From contig CBFFRP010000324.1 of the NCBI GenBank assembly GCA_965644295.1, forward strand, positions 62,001 to 126,000: 64,000 nucleotides of DNA, written 5' to 3'. Source of the stretch: Paraphysomonas bandaiensis. Lineage: Eukaryota > Chrysophyceae. Below the pieces are notes generated by a model. The model did not search any database. It was not told the DNA's origin and saw only the letters and a list, made by a program, of their open reading frames with translations. Positions 34,836 through 46,929 of the stretch are shown one piece after another (position 1 is the first letter of the stretch; each line of letters opens with the position of its first letter). The translations under genes and the position numbers were made by a program.

Positions 34836-36791
34836 CTATACCCTTGAGATATCATCATCAACAAGAGGATTTTGAATATCTCTCTGTTCGCTCGTTCTAG
34901 TAGACTCTACAGATTGTGTATCATTCATACTAGTAGCCTCATTTACGGTGGTTCGATATTTTGTCGTATCTCCCAATGATTCCTTCCCAGAGGAATAGTT
35001 CAAGTGCTGGGATGCGGCGGGGGGGGGTCCAGATGAAAACATGCCAGTGTGGTAAGCGGACAGAATACTCTTTTTCACAAAATCATCCCTACCAAATGAA
35101 TCATCGCAGAAATCGCTACTGCCTGATTGCGCTTTCCTATTCGAGTCCAGAAGTTATGTATACTAACTCAATGGAAGATAAAACTAGACAATACCTCCCT
35201 GATGTTATGTTTCTGCTCTCTATGTCTCCAACCATTGCAAGAGCACCGCGACTTCCGTCCGCGTGATCACCAGAAATCGCTTTCTCTCTTGGTCCACCAT
35301 GTGAAAATAAATCCTAGTCACGATATGAGACTAAACGCTGCTGTCGCTATAAAAATGTACTGTGTAGAGAGCAACTCACCTGCAACACGAGGCTTGTAGT
35401 AAGTGCAAATAAAACGCCGATACTAATAGTGGCGTTCTTCGTAAAGTAAGGTATGAAAGAACACAAAAGTGATACTATGAACCTATAGCCGTATGAGTAG
35501 CCCCTAACGCGCTTACCCTTGTACCATATTCCTTTGTGAGTCATGCGCAAGAAAAATATAACTATCAAAGACACAGAGGCAGAAATGCACATGAGAAACT
35601 CCTTTCTAAGTAGCCGATGATGAGACTCACAATCATTAGTGTACACTGTCTTGACCCCTACTGCGAAGAAAAGTATAGCGATAGACAAGATCAGGTGTAG
35701 GGCAGTCCAGTAGGTGGTCGGAGGTTGAGAGTTAGAGCCCAGAAAGGTAATACGTCCAACCACCTGTTGTTGGTAGTATACATCCCCCACATTAAATACG
35801 ATAGCGAATCCCATCAAACCACGTAAATAGTCCGTCGCCCCATTTCCACAGCTACTTTGCACTAGCTGGATAATGGCCTCTCCAAGAATCAACAGTACAA
35901 AAGTACCCTACGGTATGAGTGTCGATATGATATAAAAAAGAAATACTTCGCAAGAATAAAGAATAAAGTCATAACATACGCTGTACTGGCAAAAATATGC
36001 AGGATCGAAGTGTGGGTGTACCTGTCTGTGTGCTAAGTGCCCAAAGTGCGGCGGAGCACGCAACTTCTGTGGAATGAGGTAAGCGACAACGAGGTGAACA
36101 ATCGCACGCTCGATCAAGATACAGGCAACCCAAAAGTAGTAAAAGCCTCCTCCCTCTACAAAGTGGAACGATAAGAAAAATAGTATTGCACTAATCCCTT
36201 GTGATATCACGATGCATTTAATATGTGTGCGATACTTTTTGGTCAGTGACATGACTTGCAGGTACATAACGATGACCACAATCCGAGCCAAACCAGCAGA
36301 GATAGCCAACGGCTGTAAATTTCTATCTACGTCCCAGTTATGGTCATGATCAATAGTAAGATGCATAGCCATAACAAAGACAAGCATTGCTTGGATCAAA
36401 TAGAATATAAAATGAACTAAGTCTTTCGTATCAAACTTGTTTTGATAAAACATGAGCTGGTCCCAGGTGGCCCGTAAAACAGTGAAGATAATTGCAGATT
36501 TGAGTAGACCCAAAAATGATATATCATATTTGATAATTGTGCCAATCTGAATAGCAGATGCGACGAATATTAGATCGTAGAAGAGCTCATACCAGGACTC
36601 CCCGCGATGAGAGTCATAGTGAGTCTTCACGTCAGCTGCAGGAACAACCGAATCCCTGTCATGTGATTGAGGTATATTGTGAGATGATAAGAATGGATAC
36701 CTGTGCAAGGCAGGAGGTCTCCATATTTCTTTAGTGGTTGATAGACGCGGCAGTATGTCGATAACCTGCTCTCATCTATCAGACATATCAT
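34836..36791 (-). CDS. LtrA (low-temperature requirement A) family membrane protein
   Basis: Five predicted exons on the minus strand: 36791-36766 (speculative first exon), 36700-36022, 35907-35380, 35313-35195 and 35118-34836; 544 aa. LtrA hallmarks are visible: the opening ESWYELFYDLIFVASAIQIG, then RATWDQLMFYQNKFDTKDL and the HLAHRQ|GTFVLLILGEAIIQ block, which is created exactly by removing the 114-nt intron. About eight to ten membrane helices precede a ~130-residue hydrophilic C-terminal tail rich in Ser/Asp/Thr. The family was named from Listeria cold growth; its biochemical role is unknown. The intron 35908-36021 has an open frame, but its 38 codons would break the conserved block. The start is uncertain: the ATG at 36791 needs a 65-nt intron. 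Confidence 0.8.
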
Positions 36792-38035
36792 ACAAACAGA
36801 TGCATCACTACCGCATCAAAAGAAGATCTTGATGATCTGCCCTCTATCACAGTTGTCTCTGGGACATTGTTGTCCATTATAAGATCGATTCCAATGAATG
36901 GACTGCTTGCTGGGATAGAGTGGCTGCCCTAACGGCTTGTTCATATGGTTAACAGCGTGACCCTCTACACTTGTAGACGTTAGTTATTATACAGGGGGGG
37001 GGGCAAAAAAGCGCTGGATTTTTCTTAAAAACCCCTAAATTTTGTCCATTCATTTGGATTTTCAGAGCCACAAGACCACACAAACATACAGCAGCGTGTA
37101 CAGCATACTCCACTACTTCAGAGTGTTGTATAAGATACGGACGCACACTGCTGGCTGTGGATAGATACATACATATGGATATGTAAATATCTACATCGGA
37201 GTTAACGGCAGGTGTAAGATCCTCTGAAATTCAGACTCCAGGATTTCAGATGCTGGGTGTGGTTGAAGCTCAGGGTTAGAGACGTATCAGAGGGTGACGG
37301 TGCGAGAACTATTAGAGAATGGAAGCATGCAATGCAGACAACTTCAACGAAATAGATCAGGTAATGTATCTGTATCCACTGCTCCTGTACCTGTCTTAGC
37401 AGACTATCAGTGGTCTTGGTATGATATCGATTGACGGCATGTTCAGTCGTATACTGATACAAGGTCGCTCGCGAAGAGATGCAAAATATGGTCGCTGTCG
37501 ATGCAAATTCCGGTGACTCATGACCTTGATTAGTGGAAATGTGAAGAAATTTTTGAACCAGAAGCCATTCATATGACCAGACCTGCTGTGATCTGTGGCA
37601 TCTTTATGACGTCTACGATATGAAATAGCCAAAAGTTTAACAAATGTTTGACGTACTCTAGCCTAATATGTTTTTGTTAAAACTACTTCCTATTGATTAA
37701 CCGCTCCCCCGCAAATGTCGAGCAAACAAGTATAATCGTTACGATGTCATATATTTTCCACTTTTTTTAATTTAAAGTTTAAGTTTACTTGTGGGTCACC
37801 AGTGTTATCTGCTAAGATACTTCAGAATAAGAATTTCTATTACATCGAATACTGACTGCGTTGAACTTGCTACTTTCACATTTTAAACCTACTTCACTAT
37901 ATGTTTTTTGATTGCAGGAACAACTTCCATATTGAATATATGGTGTAAGGTACTACATAACTTTCTACTTCATTCATAAGTATAAATTATTTTACGCATA
38001 TGTATAACCTATCTATAATACAAAAAAACGATCAC
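36792..38035. other. Intergenic, upstream of LtrA
   Basis: 1.24 kb without credible coding. A long G-run occurs near 36994-37003, and ATACAGCAGCGTGTAC lies at about 37086-37101, a variant of the promoter motif on the LtrA 5' side. Confidence 0.5.
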
Positions 38036-41000
38036 CTATATACCAACATGTTTATACTTTTCAGTCAATTGCTCGCACTGCAGAGCTAATTCTGCTGACT
38101 TGACCTTTTCCTGATCTAACTCCCTTATTGCGTGCTCTAGTTTCAACTGCAGGGAGGCCAATTTCGCAGATGGAGCAGCTGGTGTCTCTCCTATAGCCCA
38201 TACGGACATCATATTCGTAGTTTTCTTACCTATAGAAGCGTCAGCACCCATTACATATACATACTATACTAAACAGACTGCATGAGCGCAACATACCTGC
38301 TGTTACAGGAAAAGCTGACTCTTCCTCTGCTACCATTGGCGAAGCCTTACCCGGTGCATTCTCTGACGTTATACTCTCTATACTTCCCCTCCTTGGTATG
38401 ACAACCTTCAAAGGGGTTTTGTCTGACTCATTGCAGGTGGGTGACAACGCAGGGGGGTTTACACCACTTCGGTCATTATTTAGCATAACCATGTATTTAA
38501 ATCTCGGTTTAGAAGAAGAGGTATTTTTCTGACTGTCTTGAGAAGCACGCTTACCTTTTCGCAATTCGTTCAGTGCTCTCTGCGAATTTTCTTCTTCATC
38601 CCTCTTTGCAATAAATGCTTGTATAATGAAAGCTACCAATAGTGGTATCACAACCAATGTCATCGTCAGTCTATATGAAAAGAAAAACACCATGCTTTCG
38701 ATAGGCCTTTTCTCTGAAGCTGCAGACATAAAAGGTGTCCAATTCCCTAGCATCGCTACCTCGAAAAGAGTGAAAATAGATTGAAGTAAGGACGAAAAAT
38801 TCATCACATTCTCATATTGTAGCCACCCTGTCGAATCTTCGTTTTCGGGTATGATATTTTCATCATATATATTGCAAAATCTTGTGTGGGCAAATACCGC
38901 AAAGAAATATATCACTGCGAATATGACGAACGTCATCCGAAGTACCAGTGGAAATATGTAAACGAAAACTGAAGACCCTGGAAGTAATGATATAAACCGC
39001 AAAAAACGGCAGCACTGGGCCACAATGAGAGCGTAAAAAACGCCAGTGTATCGGTTGTGAGCGGTATTGCCACGGTAGGCAACTTCAACCATCAATGCCA
39101 AAGATATCACATTGATCAATAAAACGTAACCAAATCCAGTACGTCTTAAATAAGGCATAAATCCATAAGCAATGATTAACAGGCCCATTTCGACCCATAG
39201 AAGAAAGAGAATCACCCAACCAATCACTGTCCATATCGTATACATCAATTGGCCAACGGAAGGAGAAGCAATGATTACTATCTGTACAGCCAATAGCACT
39301 CTAACCACTATAAAAAAAGGACCAAATATATTCACCGTTGGTATATACGTGTGCACAAACTTTCCCAATGCACTATGTGGTGAAAATAAACTGTCAAGTC
39401 TATAGCGGTAGGTAATAAATGTGAGCACATCACGTTGAGTAGTGGAGAACACCCAAAGCCAATCAAAGAAATATGATGGTTTCCTACTGGATGCAGCATT
39501 AAGTTCATTGCTGGAGGCCTCCGTGTATGTGTCCGCAGCTCTGGGGTTGATAGGCACCTAAATATATTGTTAATTAAGTAATAAATCACAAGGAATGTAC
39601 AATACAACTTCGCCTGAACCAAAGTAAAATATTTACATTACAAGCAATCATAAATGTAGAGCATGAAGTGATACACTTACAGGATACCCAAAGTCATACT
39701 CGTTGTCGCTATATACACTTAGAGCAGATGGTTGTTGCGATACTTTTACTGGAGACATACTGAACGGAAAATCATCTTCCTCGGCAGATGAGGTATGTGG
39801 AGCGATAATATACTCTCCGATATCATTGCTACTGCATGTATGACTTACAGGGAGGTCTGCTGTCGGCTCCCCAGATTCCAGTGAATGGTAGTGGGAATGA
39901 GACGGAGAATTCATACCGTCACATAAATCTAGGCGAGACTGTTGCACCGAACTGTCTGTATTGCTTCTTTCGATCTCAGGAAACAGAGTGCTATCATGAT
40001 TCTCTTTTTGTGAGGAGGTGTTATCTGTATCACTATTGGCATCTCTATCGTAAGCACTGATGTCATCTCCATTCCTCTTTTGAAACTCGGTAGAACGCTC
40101 AATGTAAGTAGGATCCGTCAGTCCACTTGCGCCTGACATTTCAATCTCATTGATAAACGATGGCACTGGATCTTTAAGATCGAAAGTGTCGTACAGCTTA
40201 TCCTCAATGAATACGGTTGGAATGCGGCTAACATCAATATCTATCCTGTCAGAGAGCAACGCACAGAGTTTGAAGAGACCGATGATATCTATGCACTGTA
40301 TCGGCATGTCTTTCCTTCGCTCCAACTCAAAAAGGGCTTCCGCCATTACCCTACTGACTTTATTTTTCCCAGTGATGTGTCTACAAAACCCAATCCAGGT
40401 CTTTTTAGAAATGAAACCCTCATCATCAGATAACATCTCATGGATAGATATGATAGCCTGCCGCCGATGGCGTAACTGGCGCGCAAACACTCTCCCAGCG
40501 AACAACCTGAACTGTCTGTTGCCGATAGCAATTATGAGGTTCATACATATTAAATCCCCTACATATACTAAAGAAACGAAGTACAGAGCTGTTGTTGCGT
40601 TTACATCGAAATAAGGAGCAAGGGTGAACAAGCTGTAAGACCTCGACGTAATGCAGTTTAACGTGGTTAGTAAGGCATCAGGAAAGCTGTTATATAAAGA
40701 TCCATTTTCTACCTGAACACTTTGAAAGGTAACATATCCAACATACGACCACAGCATGTACACTCCAAGAAACAGTCCCAGAACTTTCCACGACTTCGAG
40801 AAGGATATGCACATACCTTCAATTATGTTCTGGAGACTATTCCGTCTTGATAGATATATTAGAGGTATTAACGATCTCGAATATCTGATGGGCTTGTGTG
40901 TAGCGAAAAAGTACATAGTATCGACGAATATAATCAAGCACGCAATAAGGCGAAATAAAACCCACTTGTCCTTATACCACCCACCACCAGGGGAATTCCA

Positions 41001-41483
41001 TCGATGTTGGGAATTAACTACAATTCTGAGATATGCATCGAGAAGATAAAACCCAATAGCCACAAGATCAACGCACCGCACACCCAATGGAGATACGTAT
41101 TTACCTCCCCCAGTACTATTGATATTAATATGCTCATCCCTTTGCAATATAACCCATGGACATGAGGGTTCCATGAAAAAAGGAATGCAAGTGTGAATAA
41201 AATATATTACAGTGAACAGAAACAGCCACGACTGTGAACCAGATATAATATATGCATTCAATTCGTATCGATTCTGCGGATAGTCGATTTTCAAGCCAAA
41301 CGTTCCGTGTTTGAACCACATAGCAGCCAAATACTCCTTCTCTGAGTCACTTAATTCAAAACTTGGTGGCATATCGATATTAATATCCACTTTGTAAAGT
41401 AGATCGACCCATTCATCTTGTCTTTTTCTCAGTTCCGGGTCGATATCATCGTAACTAAGTTCAAGAGCCCTTCTGTCGTTCAT
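38036..41483 (-). CDS. Two-pore (two-domain) voltage-gated cation channel, TPC-like
   Basis: Three exons on the minus strand: 41483-39681, 39557-38297 and 38229-38036, with introns of 123 and 67 nt; 1085 aa, longer than typical TPCs (~730-820). Domain I: S1 about residues 86-103, pore loop about 269-282 (LLTTLNCITSRSYS), S6 about 299-320. A ~280-residue acidic/Ser linker replaces the EF-hand linker of plant TPC1. Domain II has six segments with the TPC-like filter region FTLFEVAMLGNWTPFMSA and S6 LVVIPLLVAFIIQAFI. S4 charges are sparse in both domains. The C-terminus ends in a coiled coil (ASLQLKLEHAIRELDQEKV). The family forms endolysosomal or vacuolar Na+/Ca2+ channels. It shares a promoter region with the MHYT gene. 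Confidence 0.85.
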
Positions 41484-42266
41484 GATTACAATCTTTCAAT
41501 AGGGGGATACTCAGATGTCACTCTACCCTGCCTGATAGAGCATATTCACCACATGCAACACACCACATTGACCCGTACATACAATTATATAACACTTTTA
41601 TTACAGGGTGTTATGGCGAGAGATGGAGACACCATATGCGCCGCTGCTAACACTGCATTGTAACACAGCAGTGTGGTACATGCAGATATATGTATACGGC
41701 ATACTGCTGTATATAGCTATATGTATGAGGCAGACTGCAGAGTATAGCACTAAGTTCTACTCCACGGCCACGTACATGTATGTATACTGCTGTATACTGT
41801 TGTAGTATAGGATAAAATTTCCTTTTGTCCACTATGTCCATCTTGAATACATCAGTGCCATATCCTTGTACCGCTATACCGCTGTACCGCTGTACTGCTG
41901 TATGTGTACAGTGTATATGGATACATACATGCATGTCCTGAGCAGCTCATATGTAGCCCGTACACTCACACTCCCGTTGTTCCGGGAGAAGAGAAACCGT
42001 TTTCTAGGTCTGTGTGTCCAGAAAACTGCGTCTGCTTGGTGTGCATGCAACCATAGTCCGTCACTGGTATCGTCATTACTCCACTGCATAATCCCTGTCT
42101 ATAAGCCATCAAAACAGCTATATTATACACACGATATCTTTACTTCATTACAGTGTAAATCGCTTTTATCGTTTATATCGTTGTTGCATATCGCTTCTGT
42201 GCTCATTAATCTGGCAGAGTTTTTGATGGCATAGCTCATTGACAGCAACTGTACGGTTCGTGAAAT
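41484..42266. promoter_or_regulatory. Bidirectional promoter region (TPC / MHYT protein), motif-rich
   Basis: 783 bp between divergent starts, with the best instance of the recurrent motif: GTATACTGCTGTATAC at 41782-41797. Further copies are ATACTGCTGTATA (41701-41713) and GTACTGCTGTATG (41892-41904), preceded by a short run of CCGCTGTA units. No coding is seen; the small frames are simple-sequence artefacts. Confidence 0.6.
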
Positions 42267-43409
42267 ATGGTGTCCATTGAAGAAGAACTAAATACTGGGA
42301 TTCTCTTTGTCGCTATTGGAGTCGCATTCATTGGCTCTTATACCGCTGCTTCACTTTCGGAACTCTTTCGGGTCAATTGTAAGCATCAATTCAGTACTGC
42401 TAAACTGTACACATACCTTTTAGCTATAGCGATAGTCATCGCATGTGTAAGCTCATGGTGTGTGCTTCTTGTTGGTATGAACTCCCTCGTACTAAAATTT
42501 GATGGACGTGTTGTTTCTGTTCGATATGACATTGGGGTATTACTGATTGCATTGATATGTGGGGTTCTAATGACTTTTATGGGGTTGTTTGTCGCTACTA
42601 TGGATAAGTTGTACCTCAAAGAACGAAATGAAATTGTAACCACCCTGATGAAGACGTGTGCGTCAATGACAATAGGAAGACTACAAAACAAATGGGTGCT
42701 ATGGCAGGTAATAATGCTGCATAATACAAAGCATATTGTCATGGGAGGGCTCCTTACTGGCGCTGGCACATGTGTCGTACACTACTTACTCATGACGGCC
42801 AGAATTGGGCCTTTTAGTGTTAGTTACAACTATGGTGTCATTGTTGGATCAGTTGTTGTTTCTTGTCTATCTTCTGTTCTTGCCTTCTGGGTTCTCTTTC
42901 GACTTCTTGCATTGCATCCTCACAAAGAGAATTACCGTTTGGCTAGTGCTGTCATTATGACAATCAGTTCTTGTGGTATGCACTACACAGGAATGTCTTC
43001 GGCGTCGTACACGTTTTCTGCAAGCAGTTCAAGCCGGCATGTGACTGGAGCGACTATGTCTTCCTCTAGTGCGGTGATTGGAGCAGTGGCTGGTGGAATT
43101 CTGTTAAGTTGGATAATTGTAATGTCTATTTTTTCCAACATGCGGGATTGGCACTACAAGCTCACATCTTCCCTTCGTGCATCCAAAAAGACAGTCGAAT
43201 CGATGATTCGAGATGAGGACTTTCTTCTTAAGCAGTCGATAGATATGGGTGCATCGTGCTGTGAAATTGACCCCACTGCAATTAATGGTATGTCCGATAC
43301 TTCGCCTGGAAATAAGATATCATACCGACAAAGGGTTTTCCCTGAAGTAAGAGAAGAGGATGCAGACGACAAGGAGTCCAGCCAGTCACATTCTGAGCAC
43401 AATGTGTAG
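42267..43409 (+). CDS. MHYT-domain seven-helix membrane protein
   Basis: Single exon, 380 aa. It opens with the MHYT-type first helix (VAFIGSYTAASLSE) and has about seven helices. Three MHYT-like motifs can be placed. The first (SWCVLLVGMNSL, ~residue 62) has lost the His; the second is GAGTCVVHYLL (~172); the third is canonical CGMHYTGM (~235). In bacteria this domain (CO-, NO- or O2-sensing through copper is proposed) is often fused to cyclic-di-GMP or kinase domains. Here the output is only a ~110-residue acidic cytosolic tail. Intronless; paired head-to-head with the two-pore channel. The family call is firm, the sensing role is inferred. Confidence 0.88.
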   Translation: MVSIEEELNTGILFVAIGVAFIGSYTAASLSELFRVNCKHQFSTAKLYTYLLAIAIVIACVSSWCVLLVGMNSLVLKFDGRVVSVRYDIGVLLIALICGVLMTFMGLFVATMDKLYLKERNEIVTTLMKTCASMTIGRLQNKWVLWQVIMLHNTKHIVMGGLLTGAGTCVVHYLLMTARIGPFSVSYNYGVIVGSVVVSCLSSVLAFWVLFRLLALHPHKENYRLASAVIMTISSCGMHYTGMSSASYTFSASSSSRHVTGATMSSSSAVIGAVAGGILLSWIIVMSIFSNMRDWHYKLTSSLRASKKTVESMIRDEDFLLKQSIDMGASCCEIDPTAINGMSDTSPGNKISYRQRVFPEVREEDADDKESSQSHSEHNV

Positions 43410-43868
43410 AGTTATGTCTTGTAATATAGATGTTACCATGGAATCTGTGATTTTGAATATTATTCTTTGCATCTGCATTCCTTATGTATGTAATTTTCTG
43501 GTATATATATTTGTCATATATACGAATATGTAAAATAAATATATTTCAAGGTGTTTGTGTAATTGTGTTATATTTATCTAACCGTCACTGAAAGCAGACT
43601 CACTAAAGGTCTCTTTTGTGAACACGTTGAAAGATAAGTAAACGACAGTGTGATCATTGAGGTAGCTAATAAGTCAACTGAAATCAATAATTTACACTCT
43701 TGGGCAGTTGGACAGCCCATAATATATACTTTAGATTAGCTAATAGTAGTTCATGTCTTTTTTTTTGCAAAAAGAAAATTATTCATAAAACTTCGCCAAC
43801 TTCGAATTATGCTCTAATTAATAAAACTCTATACTTGTGCATATTATATATATATAATATATATTAAA

Positions 43869-44032
43869 GTCATATTATTAGCAATATAGAGGTGTCAAGA
43901 ATCTGCACCAGATAAATAGCTAGAGAAACTCCTACCTGTAACTAACTAGTACAAATTGTCATATCCTACTATGTTACGCAACGAAAGCTGCTTGTGCGTC
44001 GCAACAACGACCAAGATGCAACCACTTCCGTT
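43869..44032. repeat. Solo terminal arm of the 53.5-kb foldback family
   Basis: Collinear with the left arm of the element at 53470-54087. Shared blocks are ATATTATTAGCAATA, CTGCACCA, TAGCTAGA, CCTACCTGTAACTAA, TACGAAAGCTGCTTGTGCGT and ACCACTTCCG. No matching right arm was found nearby. Confidence 0.75.
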
Positions 44033-45309
44033 CTTTTATGTGAGGGAGAAGATCTCTATATGGGGGTGAGTCCTTGGAGTGCAGATGGGTTTGGTCAGGG
44101 GGGCGTCCCTTGGGGTAGTGCTCTGCAGGGCACATAAGTCTGAATTAGTAAGTCAAGTGTTTCTAGCCTAAGATACATGGGCGAGGGGCTAGAGTAGGGA
44201 TCCGGCTTGTCTGGAGATGGCGCGGGCTGTGAGGCGGAGGAATAGCTGGTGGAGAAATAACGGCTCCTGGCATGTCCATCTGCACAGGGGTTGTGGGAGA
44301 GGTAGACGTATGGGGGTGAGCTACGTTTCCTCGTTGCACCAAGTAAGCGAAGAACCAGTGGTTTCCGTCGTGTGTTTCTACGTTTCGATTGTGTGTTGCT
44401 ACGTTTCTGACGTGTTCTGGGGGAGAGGTTATGTGGCCCCTTGGGTGTGTGGTAACGTAACGGCGACTGCGATGTTGAAGCATAAAGCGGCTGGACAAGA
44501 ATGACAACAGCCTTTTCTAAAGTACGAAGTCCTCGTGCCAGAGCCAGTTAATGCGGAATTAAGGCACTACTCTCTTTCCAGTAAATGGGTGCGCGATCAA
44601 AGTTATGACTGACCGTAGAGTTGGTCGCGAAGCGCAGTATAATTTTCAAGCGCCCATTGATCACGAAGAGTGCTATATTCCAAACGTGAGAATGAGTTCC
44701 ATGGCTCGGGCACCATAGATTTCACTTTGTAAGTAACCTCTCGAACAACATACATACTGAGAAATCTGTTACAGAATGATTAGTACTCTATTCAGACCCA
44801 TTAGAATACAACATTACACCTATCCTTACATTCCCCCAATGAAATTTTATCTTTCCTCTTGACGGAATAATGACATATCTATATAAGATTTTCACATTCT
44901 GTTCTCCCTCGTGTGTTCAATGAATAAGTTTCTCGTTGAGTTTACGTACCTATAAAATATACTGTATTCGCTGTTAAGGATGCATAATCGATAAGTAGTG
45001 ATACTTACAAATGAACCTCATTTTTACCCCCTGGACTATTATAATATATTATAACATCCATGCGCTTACAGTTTTGAGGACCAGGGTCTACAATTGCGCA
45101 TGCGCCAGTGAGGCAGTAGTCTCGATGCTATATAATATATTACATACTGATGGTGGAATGTAGTTCCAATTGGGCATTCCAATGATAGAGATATTATTAG
45201 GATACAAGCATCAAACTATTTAGACACATCAAACAAATTGTATGTAAGTATGTAATAATATGTAAAATTGGTGAAGCACATGCACAAAAGTAGCATGTTA
45301 GTTCCCACA

Positions 45310-46330
45310 CGCGATGGTTTCACTCCGAAGGTGCAGCTGTCGTCTGGCTTCCACTGGAATGCGATTGGGGATGTGGTCGCCTGACGACTCCTGTGTGAGA
45401 GATGAGAGATGTACCAGGCATTGACCCGTATGCGTACAAAGTACTAGCAGTTGCCACAGCACTCATATTGTCCTCACCAGTACCTACCCACATTCCTATC
45501 AATACTGACTGACTGTAAGGCTGCATGCATGAAAGCTGGGAAAAAGCTCTCTCCTCACGACAACATGCGCTAGGGAATCATGCTAAAAGGGTCTTCCTAG
45601 AGAGCATCGCGGCAACTAAGACGCGTACTTAGAGGAACATTAACTGGGTCTGCTCCAACCCCAGAGGCGCACCACTGACGAAGCTGAATATGGACATTTG
45701 AAGACAAAAAGGAATTTACATAGCAGACGCGGTTGCAGGCGGTGGCTGGTTAGAGATTGACTTCATGCTAGGTCATCACAATTACACTTTCTGTGAAGCA
45801 CAATACCTGTACATCTCTTGTTTGTAACTGTCCTACCTAGATTTTGGGATAATGGTCGATACTGCCCCCACTCGCTAGCCGTACATCACTTGCGAGGTAT
45901 ATGTAGTACATTTATAGCTCTCTACGTTATTTCGTAATTTTGTCACCAGGGGACGTTGATGTGAAGTATATGTCCAGCTCAATCAGGCCTGCCAGGAAAC
46001 GCGGCCGGCCTCGTAATGCAGTCAAAGCTCTTTTATCAATGATGAATCCATTGATGTCATGGCCCTCAAGCAAGGGAACTGGAAGAATACGTACATTCGC
46101 CACCCCCAGTACCTGAATGGTATGTGCGTAGATTACCGCGTAGTGCCGAATCACAAGAATCAAAGCTCCTTCGATGGCAGTGTCGGTTCTCGGATGCCCC
46201 TGATGACATACTTCCCCATCATGATTGTTGTGTTCGATGTCCATGAAATGAAGGAGGCTGTCGAACTTCACCGGACTTGGTCACAAGAAATTGCGCAATT
46301 CTCGTTCGATTGCGAAGATGAAATGTGATG
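45310..46330. other. Unresolved coding-like segments
   Basis: Plus strand, about 45975-46330: one frame reads ARKRGRPRNAVKALL, with an AT-hook core (RGRPR). After a possible acceptor (AATGCAG at 46015-46021), a second frame, SFINDESIDVMALKQGNWKN, runs to a TGA at 46328. The opposite strand is also open (46271-45927 and 45526-45320). I cannot decide the true strand or name a family; a transposon-derived gene is likely. No intact start-to-stop model was found. Confidence 0.25.
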
Positions 46331-46929
46331 TATTGCATGTGTACAATGGTTGCATTTTCATTAATTGATGGCTAGAGTATGCTCCCATGTTTGAGTGGAA
46401 ATTATTATTTCCGCCGAGGCGAATACCCTAAATCACCTAGTCAACCTAATCATTGTAAACGGAAAATATGAATTATTAAATGACACCAATTTTGGTGTGA
46501 CTAGGTAGATCAACCAATTTGATTAGGTTGAATAATAATTCCCTATATTGATTGATGGAGGAGTCACACTTCCTCGTCAGCGGCAAATAAAGTAAATCAG
46601 AAGGAATTTATTTCAGACTTCCGCTCAGCACGTTTGTGCTTTTATCTCTATCCACTTCAGAACATTACTCGTAAAGGGATAGCTGACTATTGATCACAGC
46701 TACGACTATGATATATCACGACAGACCAAGTTATCGTACAGAATACGCTATTCCAAATTCCCAGAGTTCAGAATAATTCACATAGTATTAGTTTTAAGTT
46801 TTACGTAACTTACTTCTTTCACAAAGAAACTCACATAAATACCACCATACTTTAAAATGTAGCAATTTACATCACGTTGTTCAAGAAGAGTCCTACGACA
46901 GGGTATATTTTGTGCCCTTTTATAGTTCT

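Larger units (their letters stand above)
43410..46929. other. Repeat-rich intergenic region
   Basis: 3.5 kb with no intact gene. It holds one end of a foldback element (43869-44032), a GC-richer block (44050-44510) with open frames on both strands, coding-like pieces at 45310-46330, and an AT-rich palindromic stretch at about 46430-46550 (TAGTCAACCTAATCA / TGATTAGGTTGA). Composition in 44050-46330 is visibly less AT-rich than the surroundings, suggesting inserted or decayed foreign sequence. Confidence 0.5.

Noticed and set aside
35908-36021. 38 open codons between LtrA exons taken as coding
   Set aside because: Including them inserts residues into the conserved HLAHRQ-GTFVLLILGE block and ends in TAG; the ends fit GT-AG.
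24888-43409. Bacterial contamination suggested by serine decarboxylase, LtrA and MHYT families
   Set aside because: LtrA carries local-type short introns. The genes alternate with clear eukaryotic ones and share the same promoter motif and composition.
44163-44507. Opposing 114- and 95-codon frames as genes
   Set aside because: Both strands are open because the block is less AT-rich. The minus frame is His/Pro/Thr-rich low complexity, with no homology that I recognise.
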